In this document: positions 7,761 to 14,350 of the stretch, in pieces | Numbering within the stretch: the stretch's first letter is position 1 | Layout: every line of letters starts with the position of its first letter | Assembly: GCA_028293725.1 (NCBI GenBank) | Contig: JAQGOE010000227.1 | Coordinates: forward strand, 1 to 32,896 | Source of the DNA: Gammaproteobacteria bacterium | GTDB lineage: Bacteria; Pseudomonadota; Gammaproteobacteria; Steroidobacterales; Steroidobacteraceae | Reading direction: 5' to 3' | DNA length: 32,896 bases | Translations under genes and position numbers: made by a program | The notes under the pieces: generated by a model | Told to the model about the DNA's origin: nothing | Seen by the model: only the letters and a program-made list of their open reading frames with translations | The model's database searches: none

Positions 7761-9395
7761 TTAGAGATGGCGCGACCGGATCGCGTAGCGGCCGGGGGAC
7801 ATGATGCCGTTCGGATCAACCGCGTCCTTGATCGTCTCCAAAAACTCGCGCAGTGCATGGTCGTTGTACGAATAGACGCCCATGATGAGGTCGTAGAAGG
7901 CGGGCGCCGTCCGATATTCACCCCAGCCGCGTTCGGCGGAGATTGCAACGAGCTCCCGGATGATGTCTCGTATTTTGGCGTTGACGGTGGCAGACCGGGT
8001 GACCGGCAGGCCGACGGCGAACAGGAAAGCCCTTTCGAACAGGGACGAAGGGAACTGAAGCGGCGGGCACGGCAGCTTGTACTTACGCGCGATCGCGGCA
8101 AAGACGTCCATGGCCTCGATTGCGGCCTCGCCCGTCCTGGGAATGACCGGCGAGAAGAAGATATGGCCGACAACGTCTTCCCCCTCATAGGAAAACATGG
8201 GGCCGAGGTCGAAGGTCCGCAGCGTCGGAATACCGAAGGGGCCGAGGTCGCGCGTCTTTGCCAGCTCTTCCGGTGGAAGCGGCAGGCGGCGGATCTCATT
8301 GAGTTTGAATCGCGCGCCCGGTATTTCCCCCAGAGCGTCGCGGACGCAGTCCCACTGCGCTTCGATGAGCTTCTTCGGGCCGTAGAAGTTGAAGTCGCAG
8401 GCCCAGAAGGGGAGGCCGGTGGACTTCGCCGCGGCTTCGAGCTTATCCATGTCGACGCCGGCCGGATCGTTCAGGATGGCGAGGATCTTGGGGTCCGGCT
8501 GCTTGGAGGGGGCGGCCTCGTGAGCGGCGAAGCCTGGCGTACCGGTGGTGGGGCTCGACAGCGTCCACAACCCCTGCACGATCTTGCTCTGCTCGAGCCG
8601 GCCGATGATGTCGACGAGCGGAATGATGTCACGGAACTTCGGGACCGTGACGACGCCGGTGGCGTGGTTTTCCGGCGGAGGCATGAGCCAGAAGCCCATC
8701 TTGGTGACGACGCCGTAGTTCGATTGCTTGAACAGCCCGTCGATGCGAGGACCGAAACCCGGCTTGAACTGCTGCCAGGTCTTAGCGCCAGGAAGAGCGC
8801 CCATACCGGTGCGCATCATCTTGCCGTTGGGCAGGACCACCTCGATGCCGCACTGCGCCTCGAAATGGTTGCGGTAGGGCGCGAGGGTAACACCGACGCC
8901 GCCGTCCAGCGCATTGCCCAGCACGCTGCCCCAGCCTGGACTCGGGACGTCTATCCAGAGCTTCAGGCCCTTTTCCTGTATGTAGTTGTACAGGTCGAAA
9001 TAGCTGACACCCGGCTCCACCACGACATAGCCGTGCCGTTCGTCGATCTCAACAATCCGGTTCATCCGCTTCAGGTCGAAAACAACACTGCCGGCAAGGG
9101 CGGGGGCGGCCCCGCCGTAGCCTAGATTTTTGCCCGTGGAAATGGGATAGATGGGAATGCGATAGCGGTTGGCGACCTTCACCAACTCGACGACCTGGTC
9201 CGCATTGTCTGGCGCCACCGCCGCGGATGCGGTGCGCTCATCGGCTTCGCCCCACAAGATCGAGTAGGAGTCGCGATAGAGTTCCAGGTCCTCGTCGGTC
9301 GTGAAGACCCATTGGTCTCCGACGATGCTCGCGAACGCCTCAAGTGCGGCCGCGAAATTGGCCTTGCTGACATTTGGCGGCAGTTTCTTGGTCAT
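7761..9395 (-). CDS. FAD-dependent oxidase/dehydrogenase, vanillyl-alcohol oxidase / p-cresol methylhydroxylase flavoprotein family
   Basis: This 544-residue enzyme belongs to the VAO/PCMH family, which oxidises para-alkylphenols (p-cresol, vanillyl alcohol, eugenol) with a covalently held FAD. The N-terminal FAD-binding domain includes PISTGKNLGYGG (84-95) and DVPSPGWGSVLGNALDGG (149-166). The C-terminal cap includes GHIFFSP (410-416), GWGEYRT (490-496) and DPNGIMSPG (527-535). Tyr494-Arg495 match the phenolate-binding Tyr-Arg pair of the family. From memory of the VAO sequence, His411 aligns with the FAD-linked His422, though Tyr403 lies nearby. Ser152 sits where VAO has catalytic Asp170, as in PCMH. 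It has no signal peptide. It overlaps the Tat-signal gene by ATGA and is the last of three coupled genes ordered like pchC-pchX-pchF. The cytochrome partner implies a dehydrogenase rather than an oxidase. Confidence 0.93.
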   Translation of the reverse strand: MTKKLPPNVSKANFAAALEAFASIVGDQWVFTTDEDLELYRDSYSILWGEADERTASAAVAPDNADQVVELVKVANRYRIPIYPISTGKNLGYGGAAPALAGSVVFDLKRMNRIVEIDERHGYVVVEPGVSYFDLYNYIQEKGLKLWIDVPSPGWGSVLGNALDGGVGVTLAPYRNHFEAQCGIEVVLPNGKMMRTGMGALPGAKTWQQFKPGFGPRIDGLFKQSNYGVVTKMGFWLMPPPENHATGVVTVPKFRDIIPLVDIIGRLEQSKIVQGLWTLSSPTTGTPGFAAHEAAPSKQPDPKILAILNDPAGVDMDKLEAAAKSTGLPFWACDFNFYGPKKLIEAQWDCVRDALGEIPGARFKLNEIRRLPLPPEELAKTRDLGPFGIPTLRTFDLGPMFSYEGEDVVGHIFFSPVIPRTGEAAIEAMDVFAAIARKYKLPCPPLQFPSSLFERAFLFAVGLPVTRSATVNAKIRDIIRELVAISAERGWGEYRTAPAFYDLIMGVYSYNDHALREFLETIKDAVDPNGIMSPGRYAIRSRHL

Positions 9396-9940
9396 ACGTC
9401 CCGACGGCCCTGGCGAAGTTGAGGGCTGGCAGATTTCTGCATGACCCAGGCGTGCAGCATTCCGTCCGCGCGCGACGGTCGGTAGGCGCTAGCACGGGGC
9501 GAAGGGCTTGCGGCGGCAGGCTGCGCCCCGCTTAGAAATGCAGCCACATCTTGCCGAAACGCGTCGTCGTCCGGGTCGCTCGCGCACCGCTGACGCCGTC
9601 CCGTCAGGCGGAAGCCATGATCCCAGGCGATTCGCTCCAAACAGAACAGGGTGGCTCCGGAACTGATGCCGACGATGGCATGGCTCTTATTCAGGACGCG
9701 CCTCAATCCGGCGTGAGCAGCCGCATCGAGTTGGATTCCGACGACGGGCAAGGTCTGGCGGGCCTCGATGAACGCAGCCATTTGGCGGGGAATCTCAATG
9801 GTTTCGTCGATGAGCAGGGCATCGATCGATCCCGCTTCCCGGCGGCGTCGAGTCGTCGCGCCGTACGCGCCGACAGCGGCGGTGCAGGCCACAGCCGCGA
9901 AGGTTAGGCCAGCACCAACAGCAGTCCGTCTCGTGATCAT
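9392..9940 (-). CDS. Tat-signal protein between the cytochrome and flavoprotein genes (PchX-like position)
   Basis: This 182-residue protein opens with MITRRTAVGAGLTFAAVACTAAVG, a twin-arginine motif (RR at 4-5) plus a hydrophobic stretch, so it should be exported folded by the Tat system. The middle contains an alternating hydrophobic region with LLIDETIEIPRQMAAFIEA and the Gly-rich GISSGATLFCLERIAWDHG (91-109). The C-terminus is low complexity. It overlaps both neighbours by 4 bp. In known p-cresol methylhydroxylase operons an uncharacterised gene, pchX, sits in this same position between cytochrome and flavoprotein genes; similarity to PchX itself I cannot verify. No enzyme motif is seen. 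A role in maturation or export of the flavoprotein is inference. Confidence 0.82.
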   Translation of the reverse strand: MITRRTAVGAGLTFAAVACTAAVGAYGATTRRRREAGSIDALLIDETIEIPRQMAAFIEARQTLPVVGIQLDAAAHAGLRRVLNKSHAIVGISSGATLFCLERIAWDHGFRLTGRRQRCASDPDDDAFRQDVAAFLSGAQPAAASPSPRASAYRPSRADGMLHAWVMQKSASPQLRQGRRDV

Positions 9941-10353
9941 TTACGCTGACTTCCCACTGGTGTCCGTCCCGGCGAAGTCGCGAGGTAGTCGGCCAGGAGC
10001 GCCAGATCGGCGTCGCTGATCTCCGTCTTGCGGAAGGAGGGCATGAACGAAACGCCATGCCGGACCACCAGCTTTACGTAATCGGGGCGCAGGTCGGTCC
10101 GCTGTTCAAGAACGGCGGGGAGGTTGCCCCGGTACTTCCGCTGGAGAGCCAGGCTGCCCGGCCCGCCCGCGGTGCTGTGACAATCGCTGCACCATTTGTC
10201 GAAGATCTTCCCGCCCGCCGACCGCGCAGGTTCTGTCGGAGGGGAGGAATGCGGCGAGGGGCGCGCCCACAGCAGCGCGCTGCTGCCCAGCGCTACGGCC
10301 AGGACGGCGCAGGCCGCAACAGCGCGGAAACGCCTGAGTCGAAAGCCCTTCAT
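9937..10353 (-). CDS. Periplasmic c-type cytochrome, PCMH cytochrome-subunit type
   Basis: The start at 10353 is preceded on the minus strand by GGAGAGGGGG and gives a proper signal sequence (basic RLRRFR, hydrophobic AVAACAVLAVALGSSALLWA, about 30 residues). An upstream extension would lack a signal peptide. The 138-residue precursor holds one haem-attachment motif CSDCH (55-59) and a likely axial Met104 (SFMPSF). This is the architecture of the small cytochrome subunit that accepts electrons from the flavoprotein in p-cresol methylhydroxylase and eugenol hydroxylase. It is first in the overlapping trio and is probably transcribed from the 10354-10547 region, divergent from the DUF6152 gene. 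The electron acceptor beyond it (azurin, oxidase) is not in the trio. Confidence 0.92.
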   Translation of the reverse strand: MKGFRLRRFRAVAACAVLAVALGSSALLWARPSPHSSPPTEPARSAGGKIFDKWCSDCHSTAGGPGSLALQRKYRGNLPAVLEQRTDLRPDYVKLVVRHGVSFMPSFRKTEISDADLALLADYLATSPGRTPVGSQRK

Positions 10354-10395
10354 TTCCCCCTCTCCATCTGCGCCGCGTGCAGACTCAACGGCCGA

Positions 10396-10550
10396 TGCTA
10401 GGCAGGCGTTGGAGAGCAAGATAGGTGCACGAATTCTGCTCGTGCGGTCCGACCAATTCCGGCACCTATCTTCTGCGCCTTTTGGGGGCAAATATCCCAC
10501 CTGTCCCTCGGCGGCATACCGAAGAAATTCCAAAGGCAAAAAAGGCGATG
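10396..10550 (+). repeat. Repeat copy B (full-length form)
   Basis: The left part (10396-10437) matches 14250-14290, sharing the AGCAAG(A/T)TAGGTGCA(C/T)GAATTC core. The right part (10444-10550) matches 6334-6435. Copy B therefore contains both halves found singly elsewhere, and it fills the divergent intergenic region between the cytochrome c and DUF6152 genes. It carries the long inverted repeat listed separately. Confidence 0.85.
10418..10472. repeat. Long inverted repeat within repeat copy B
   Basis: AAGATAGGTGC (10418-10428) is an exact reverse complement of GCACCTATCTT (10462-10472). Two mismatches inward, a further GAATT/AATTC pairing extends the stem. The 33-base interior is too long for a classic terminator and no T-run follows. 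It may be a cruciform or operator, or a folded leader of the DUF6152 transcript. Confidence 0.85.
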
Positions 10551-11024
10551 AAGGTGCGTTGTTCAACCCGTATTTCGGGCGTATCGGTAGCATTACTGCT
10601 TGCTTCGGCGGCGTTTCCGGCGTCGGCACATCATTCCGCGGCCGTGTTCGATATGACGAAGCAGGTTTCTTTGCAAGGTACGGTAGAAAAGTGGCTCTGG
10701 GCCAACCCGCACTCCTGGCTTTACGTCCTGGTCGTCAAAACCGACGGCTCCCAGGAGGTCTGGGGTTTCGAGGCCGGCAGTACGGGCATGCTGGCCCGTA
10801 GCGGCTGGAACGCCGCCGATATGAAGCCGGGCGACAAGGTCACGGTGACTGCGATGCCCCAGCGCGATGGCCAGCACATCGGATTGTTGAGCCAGGTGCA
10901 GTTGCCAAGCGGCCGAATGCTGAGCGCGGGCTTTGGGGCGCGTCCCCCTGGCGTCGGGACGAGTCCCGCCGGCCCACCGGGCGCACCCGCCGCCGACGCG
11001 ACCAACACCCCGCGCCCCCGCTAG
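10548..11024 (+). CDS. Secreted DUF6152-type protein, copy 2
   Basis: The start at 10548 lies exactly where repeat B ends, matching the start of copy 1 relative to repeat A, with AAAAGG just upstream. The 158-residue precursor has a signal peptide ending ASA (1-27), leaving a mature N-terminus HHSAAVFD. Shared family segments with copy 1 are GTVEKWLWANPHSW (His55), GWNAADMKPGDKV and LPSGRML. The tail after about 125 is Pro/Gly/Ala-rich and divergent. It lies 17 bp before paralogue 3 of the secreted family, repeating the 6433/6873 arrangement. Function unknown; periplasmic location is well supported. Confidence 0.9.
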   Translation: MKVRCSTRISGVSVALLLASAAFPASAHHSAAVFDMTKQVSLQGTVEKWLWANPHSWLYVLVVKTDGSQEVWGFEAGSTGMLARSGWNAADMKPGDKVTVTAMPQRDGQHIGLLSQVQLPSGRMLSAGFGARPPGVGTSPAGPPGAPAADATNTPRPR

Positions 11025-11041
11025 TTGCTGAAGGCCGCTCA

Positions 11042-11866
11042 ATGATCAAACACAAAACCCTGCTTGCCGTCGCGCTGTGTTCGGCAATGCTCGCCTTGCC
11101 AGCCGCCGCCGAGCCGCTGGGATCCAGCTGGACGGACGTCACCAAGCTACCCGATTTCTTCACCGGCAACTGGCAGAGCGTCACGTCGTTTCTGGATCAC
11201 CCGTCCAATGTCCCGTTGACTGCTCGAGCACAAGCTCACATCGCCGGTTACAAGCCCATTCAAGACATACCGTTTGCGGGGGCAACCTGCAAAACTCCCG
11301 GGATGCCGATTGTTCAGCGCCTGGGCTCCCCGCTGAAGTTCTTCTATCAGCCGGGCATGATTGCGATCTATATCGAAAACAGCAGCATGACGCGCTTCAT
11401 CAAACTCAACGCGAAGCATTCAGCCCGCCCCAACCCGACCTACATGGGAGAGTCAGTCGGGCATTTCGAGGGGAATACCCTGGTGGTCAACAGCGTCGGC
11501 TTTGCTGACGACATCCTGCTTCAATACGGCGATTTTCCCGGGCAGGGAGCCGGGCCCATGGTCCTGCCTCCAGAGGCGATATTTGGTCCGCATGGACCCA
11601 ATCTGCGCATGGTCGAACGCATCCGGTTGGTCGATCCAGACACGCTGGAAGACCAGTTGACCATCTATGACGACACCATCTGGAAGCAACCCTACGTCTC
11701 GAACCCGGTGCAGATTTTCAAGCGCAACCGCGGGGATGCCGGCTGGCCCGCCGAATGGGTGTGCAACACGGGTGACATATTGACTTTCGATCCCAGCCAG
11801 AACAAGACGATCGAGGAGGACCCCGCCGAGGTCCTCAAGCGGCTCAAGGAGAAAGACCATCACTAA
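11042..11866 (+). CDS. Secreted protein of uncharacterised family, paralogue 3
   Basis: This 274-residue protein has a signal peptide (1-23, ending AAA) and a GAAGG ribosome site. It carries all family blocks seen in paralogues 1 and 2: LPDFFTGNWQS, GYKPIQDIPFAGATC, GMIAIYIE, SMTRFI, NPTYMGES, FEGNTLVV, GPHGPNLRMVERIRL, IYDDTIW and EWVC. Its N-terminus (EPLGSSWTDVTKLPD) is closest to paralogue 1 (GSTWADAGKMPD), while the middle is closer to paralogue 2. It converges with the second TonB receptor, whose stop is only 18 bp away. Each of the two TonB receptors is therefore next to one member of this family, which argues for a shared substrate-linked role (inference). Confidence 0.87.
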   Translation: MIKHKTLLAVALCSAMLALPAAAEPLGSSWTDVTKLPDFFTGNWQSVTSFLDHPSNVPLTARAQAHIAGYKPIQDIPFAGATCKTPGMPIVQRLGSPLKFFYQPGMIAIYIENSSMTRFIKLNAKHSARPNPTYMGESVGHFEGNTLVVNSVGFADDILLQYGDFPGQGAGPMVLPPEAIFGPHGPNLRMVERIRLVDPDTLEDQLTIYDDTIWKQPYVSNPVQIFKRNRGDAGWPAEWVCNTGDILTFDPSQNKTIEEDPAEVLKRLKEKDHH

Positions 11867-11884
11867 CATCAGCGCGCCACGGTC

Positions 11885-14107
11885 TCAGTACTTGAAGCTG
11901 AGGATCATCCCGAAGGTCCGCGGATCACTGAGGCTCAAGTTGGACTCGCTCACGATGGGCAGACCGCCGGGCGGGCCGGGAAACACAGTGGCCAGGCCCC
12001 AGCCGTCCGGAATGTAACGGGTGTCGGCAATATTCCGGACGTAGCCGGTGATCGAGTAGTGGAGCCCGAGCAACAGGGTGGCGTTGAAGTTGCCGATGGC
12101 CTGGGACGAGACGTGCACAAAGGGTGCGGCGCCCAACGCCGCCCAATCTTGAGTGATGGCCGAAGTGTCGTGAGCCGTGAAGAAGTGGACGTCGCCGCGC
12201 AGCAGCAGAGTCGCGCTGCCCATGGGAACTGAGTGGGTGTAGGCCGCACTTCCCTGGAACGGGGCTACGCCAGGGACCTCGCTCTTGGCGAACAGGAAGG
12301 CATATTGGCCGAAGCCGCCATACCGGGCATTCGTGTAGGACGCGTTGAAGCTGAACGCGCCGTTGGCCCAGGGGCGAGCCTCCACTTCCAATTCGGCGCC
12401 GTAGGACTTCATCGGCGAGACGACCGTACTGAAGGTCGGCGTCTGCGGCGTCTGGGGCGAGGTGTTTTGCCCGGCGGTTTGGTAGCCCGCATAGTTGTAG
12501 TAGAAGAGGTCCCCGTTCACTTGCAGGTGATCGTTGAGGTACCTGTTCTTCGAACCGACCTCGTAGGCCGTCAGGGTTTCAGACTGCAGGACTTGCGCCA
12601 CGGGCTTGAAGTTGGCATCCGTGGTCAGGGTGACGTCGCCTGGCGAGAAGCCGGTGGAGATCGTCGTGTACAGCAAATTCTGCCCCGTCAGATCGTGCTC
12701 CAGCCGCACCTTGTAGGTGAGGTTGTTGAAGGTCCGCAGGCCTTGATCGCCAGTCAGCGACTGGGTGATCCCGAGAACGCTGGTGTAATCCTCGGTATTG
12801 AGGATCTTGGTGTGGTCGTAGCGAAGTCCCGCGGTCAGGCGGGTGTCACGTGCGAAGGAATAGGTGGCCTCGGCGAAGCCGCCCTCCGCAGTGGTGGCTT
12901 TGTGCGAGGTCGACTTGAAGGAGTATGACGCGGTCCCCAGGTTGTACAGGTTGTTCACGTCGATCAGGTTGTTGTCGTAGTACAGGAACCCGGCCTGCCA
13001 CGCCAGCTTCGAATCGCTGGTCGTACTCCGGATCCGCAGCTCCTGTGTGAGGAAGCTGTCGGTCGGCGTGTAAACGGTCTGGTTGGCGTTGAACACGGCG
13101 CCGCGCGCGAAGAGAGTCGCGTTCTCGTACCAGGTGCGAAACGCCGGGATGTAGGTGATCGCCACCGGTCCGAGGTACAGATTGAAGTTGGCCCAATACT
13201 GATGGAAGTCGTTCTTCCCCGGGGCAACGTCCTGCGGCGTGTAAATGAAGGTGCTCGGTGAGTTGCCTTGACTGATCGACACGCCCCCGGAATGGGTCAC
13301 GTTGTTTTCTTGAGCAAAGCCGACCAGGGCGGAGAAATCCTCGGTCGGGGTCCAAAGCGCCTTGGCCCTGAAGTCCTTGTTCGTGCGCGCATCCCCTTGG
13401 GCCGTATAGTAGCCGTCCCGCTCGTACAGGTTGCCTGACACCCGCAGGGCCAGCTTGTCCGAAATGACCGGGACGTTCACGTCGCCGGTCACGTGGCGCA
13501 GGTCGTAATTTCCGAATTCGGCCGTGCCGTCGGCGCTGAACTGCGTGGTATCGGGATCATTGGTGTGGATGGCGACCACGCCCGACGTCGCGCTGCGGCC
13601 GTAGAGAGTGCCCTGCGGTCCGCGCAGGACTTCGACACGGCCGATGTCATACCCGCCGCCGATGCCGCTGAAGACGTCGTCCACATAGATGGCCGCCGCC
13701 GTAGCGGTCGAGGTGATGCTCCCGCCGGCGCCGCCGTTGGACTGCACGCCGCGGATGGTCAGGCCAGAGGCCGGATTGTCCGTGCCGCTGCCAAAGGACG
13801 TGTTCACATTGGAGGCAGCGCCGCCCACCACGCCAGGCACATCCTCGAGGATGTTCTTGAGCTCGTAGCGGCCTTGGTTGAGCATGTCATCGCCGGACCT
13901 GACACTGACGGCGGCGGCCGTCTTCTGGGCCGTGCTGACTCGGCGCTCCGCCGTGACCACCACCTCTTGCAGCGTTTGGAGGTCCTTCGATGGTTCATTT
14001 GGCGCCGAAGCCGCCGCCTGGGCGGATGCATCTTGGGCGAGCGCCGGCTGGACCAACACGGCACACGCGAGCAACGGCATCGACAGTAGAAACTGAATCC
14101 GACTCAT
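11885..14107 (-). CDS. TonB-dependent outer-membrane receptor (copy 2)
   Basis: This 740-residue receptor has a signal peptide 1-24 (ending ALA), a TonB-box-like LQEVVVTAERR at about 46-56, plug signature VEVLRGPQGTLYGRSATSG and a C-terminal barrel ending in Tyr (ILSFKY). It is a paralogue of the 127-2475 receptor, sharing SVRSGDDMLNQGRY, AIYVDDVFSGIGGGYD and STGFSPGDV (STGFKPGDV in copy 1). It is transcribed away from the two-component genes, with a 243-bp upstream gap holding repeat fragment C. Its neighbours (DUF6152 protein, secreted paralogue 3, flavocytochrome genes) suggest uptake of an aromatic compound (inference). Confidence 0.95.
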   Translation of the reverse strand: MSRIQFLLSMPLLACAVLVQPALAQDASAQAAASAPNEPSKDLQTLQEVVVTAERRVSTAQKTAAAVSVRSGDDMLNQGRYELKNILEDVPGVVGGAASNVNTSFGSGTDNPASGLTIRGVQSNGGAGGSITSTATAAAIYVDDVFSGIGGGYDIGRVEVLRGPQGTLYGRSATSGVVAIHTNDPDTTQFSADGTAEFGNYDLRHVTGDVNVPVISDKLALRVSGNLYERDGYYTAQGDARTNKDFRAKALWTPTEDFSALVGFAQENNVTHSGGVSISQGNSPSTFIYTPQDVAPGKNDFHQYWANFNLYLGPVAITYIPAFRTWYENATLFARGAVFNANQTVYTPTDSFLTQELRIRSTTSDSKLAWQAGFLYYDNNLIDVNNLYNLGTASYSFKSTSHKATTAEGGFAEATYSFARDTRLTAGLRYDHTKILNTEDYTSVLGITQSLTGDQGLRTFNNLTYKVRLEHDLTGQNLLYTTISTGFSPGDVTLTTDANFKPVAQVLQSETLTAYEVGSKNRYLNDHLQVNGDLFYYNYAGYQTAGQNTSPQTPQTPTFSTVVSPMKSYGAELEVEARPWANGAFSFNASYTNARYGGFGQYAFLFAKSEVPGVAPFQGSAAYTHSVPMGSATLLLRGDVHFFTAHDTSAITQDWAALGAAPFVHVSSQAIGNFNATLLLGLHYSITGYVRNIADTRYIPDGWGLATVFPGPPGGLPIVSESNLSLSDPRTFGMILSFKY

Positions 14108-14249
14108 TTCCCCCCCTCATTCGCCTGGCCTCGGCCATGCGAATCTAAGATTTAATCGAAGCACCGTTGAGTTGGTTCGTGTGGGCACCCAACTTTCTCT
14201 GACTGCCGTGGAAGACGACAGGCACACGACCCAAGACCCTAACGCCCAA

Positions 14250-14290
14250 TCCTAGCGGGCGCTGGACAGCAAGTTAGGTGCATGAATTCC
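14250..14290 (+). repeat. Repeat fragment C upstream of receptor copy 2
   Basis: About 40 bp resembling 10396-10437: CCTAGCGGGCGCTGGACAGC compared with GCTAGGCAGGCGTTGGAGAGC, then AAG(T/A)TAGGTGCA(T/C)GAATTC. Only the left half of the full repeat is present, so the inverted repeat of copy B is missing. It lies in the 14108-14350 gap, upstream of the receptor gene. Confidence 0.7.
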
Positions 14291-14350
14291 GGTGTTTCTT
14301 TTCTGCGACGGGCGTCAAAGAATGCGCGGACGGCCTCGACCGTCGACCTG

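Noticed and set aside
7767..9125. Long open frame (452 codons) on the + strand opposite the flavoprotein gene
   Set aside because: It is antisense to a strongly recognised enzyme, has an Arg/Asp/Gly-rich composition typical of high-GC shadow frames, and shows no domain or ribosome site.
10418..10472. The inverted repeat as an integron attC site
   Set aside because: The arms lack the RYYYAAC/GTTRRRY core sites and no integrase gene is present.
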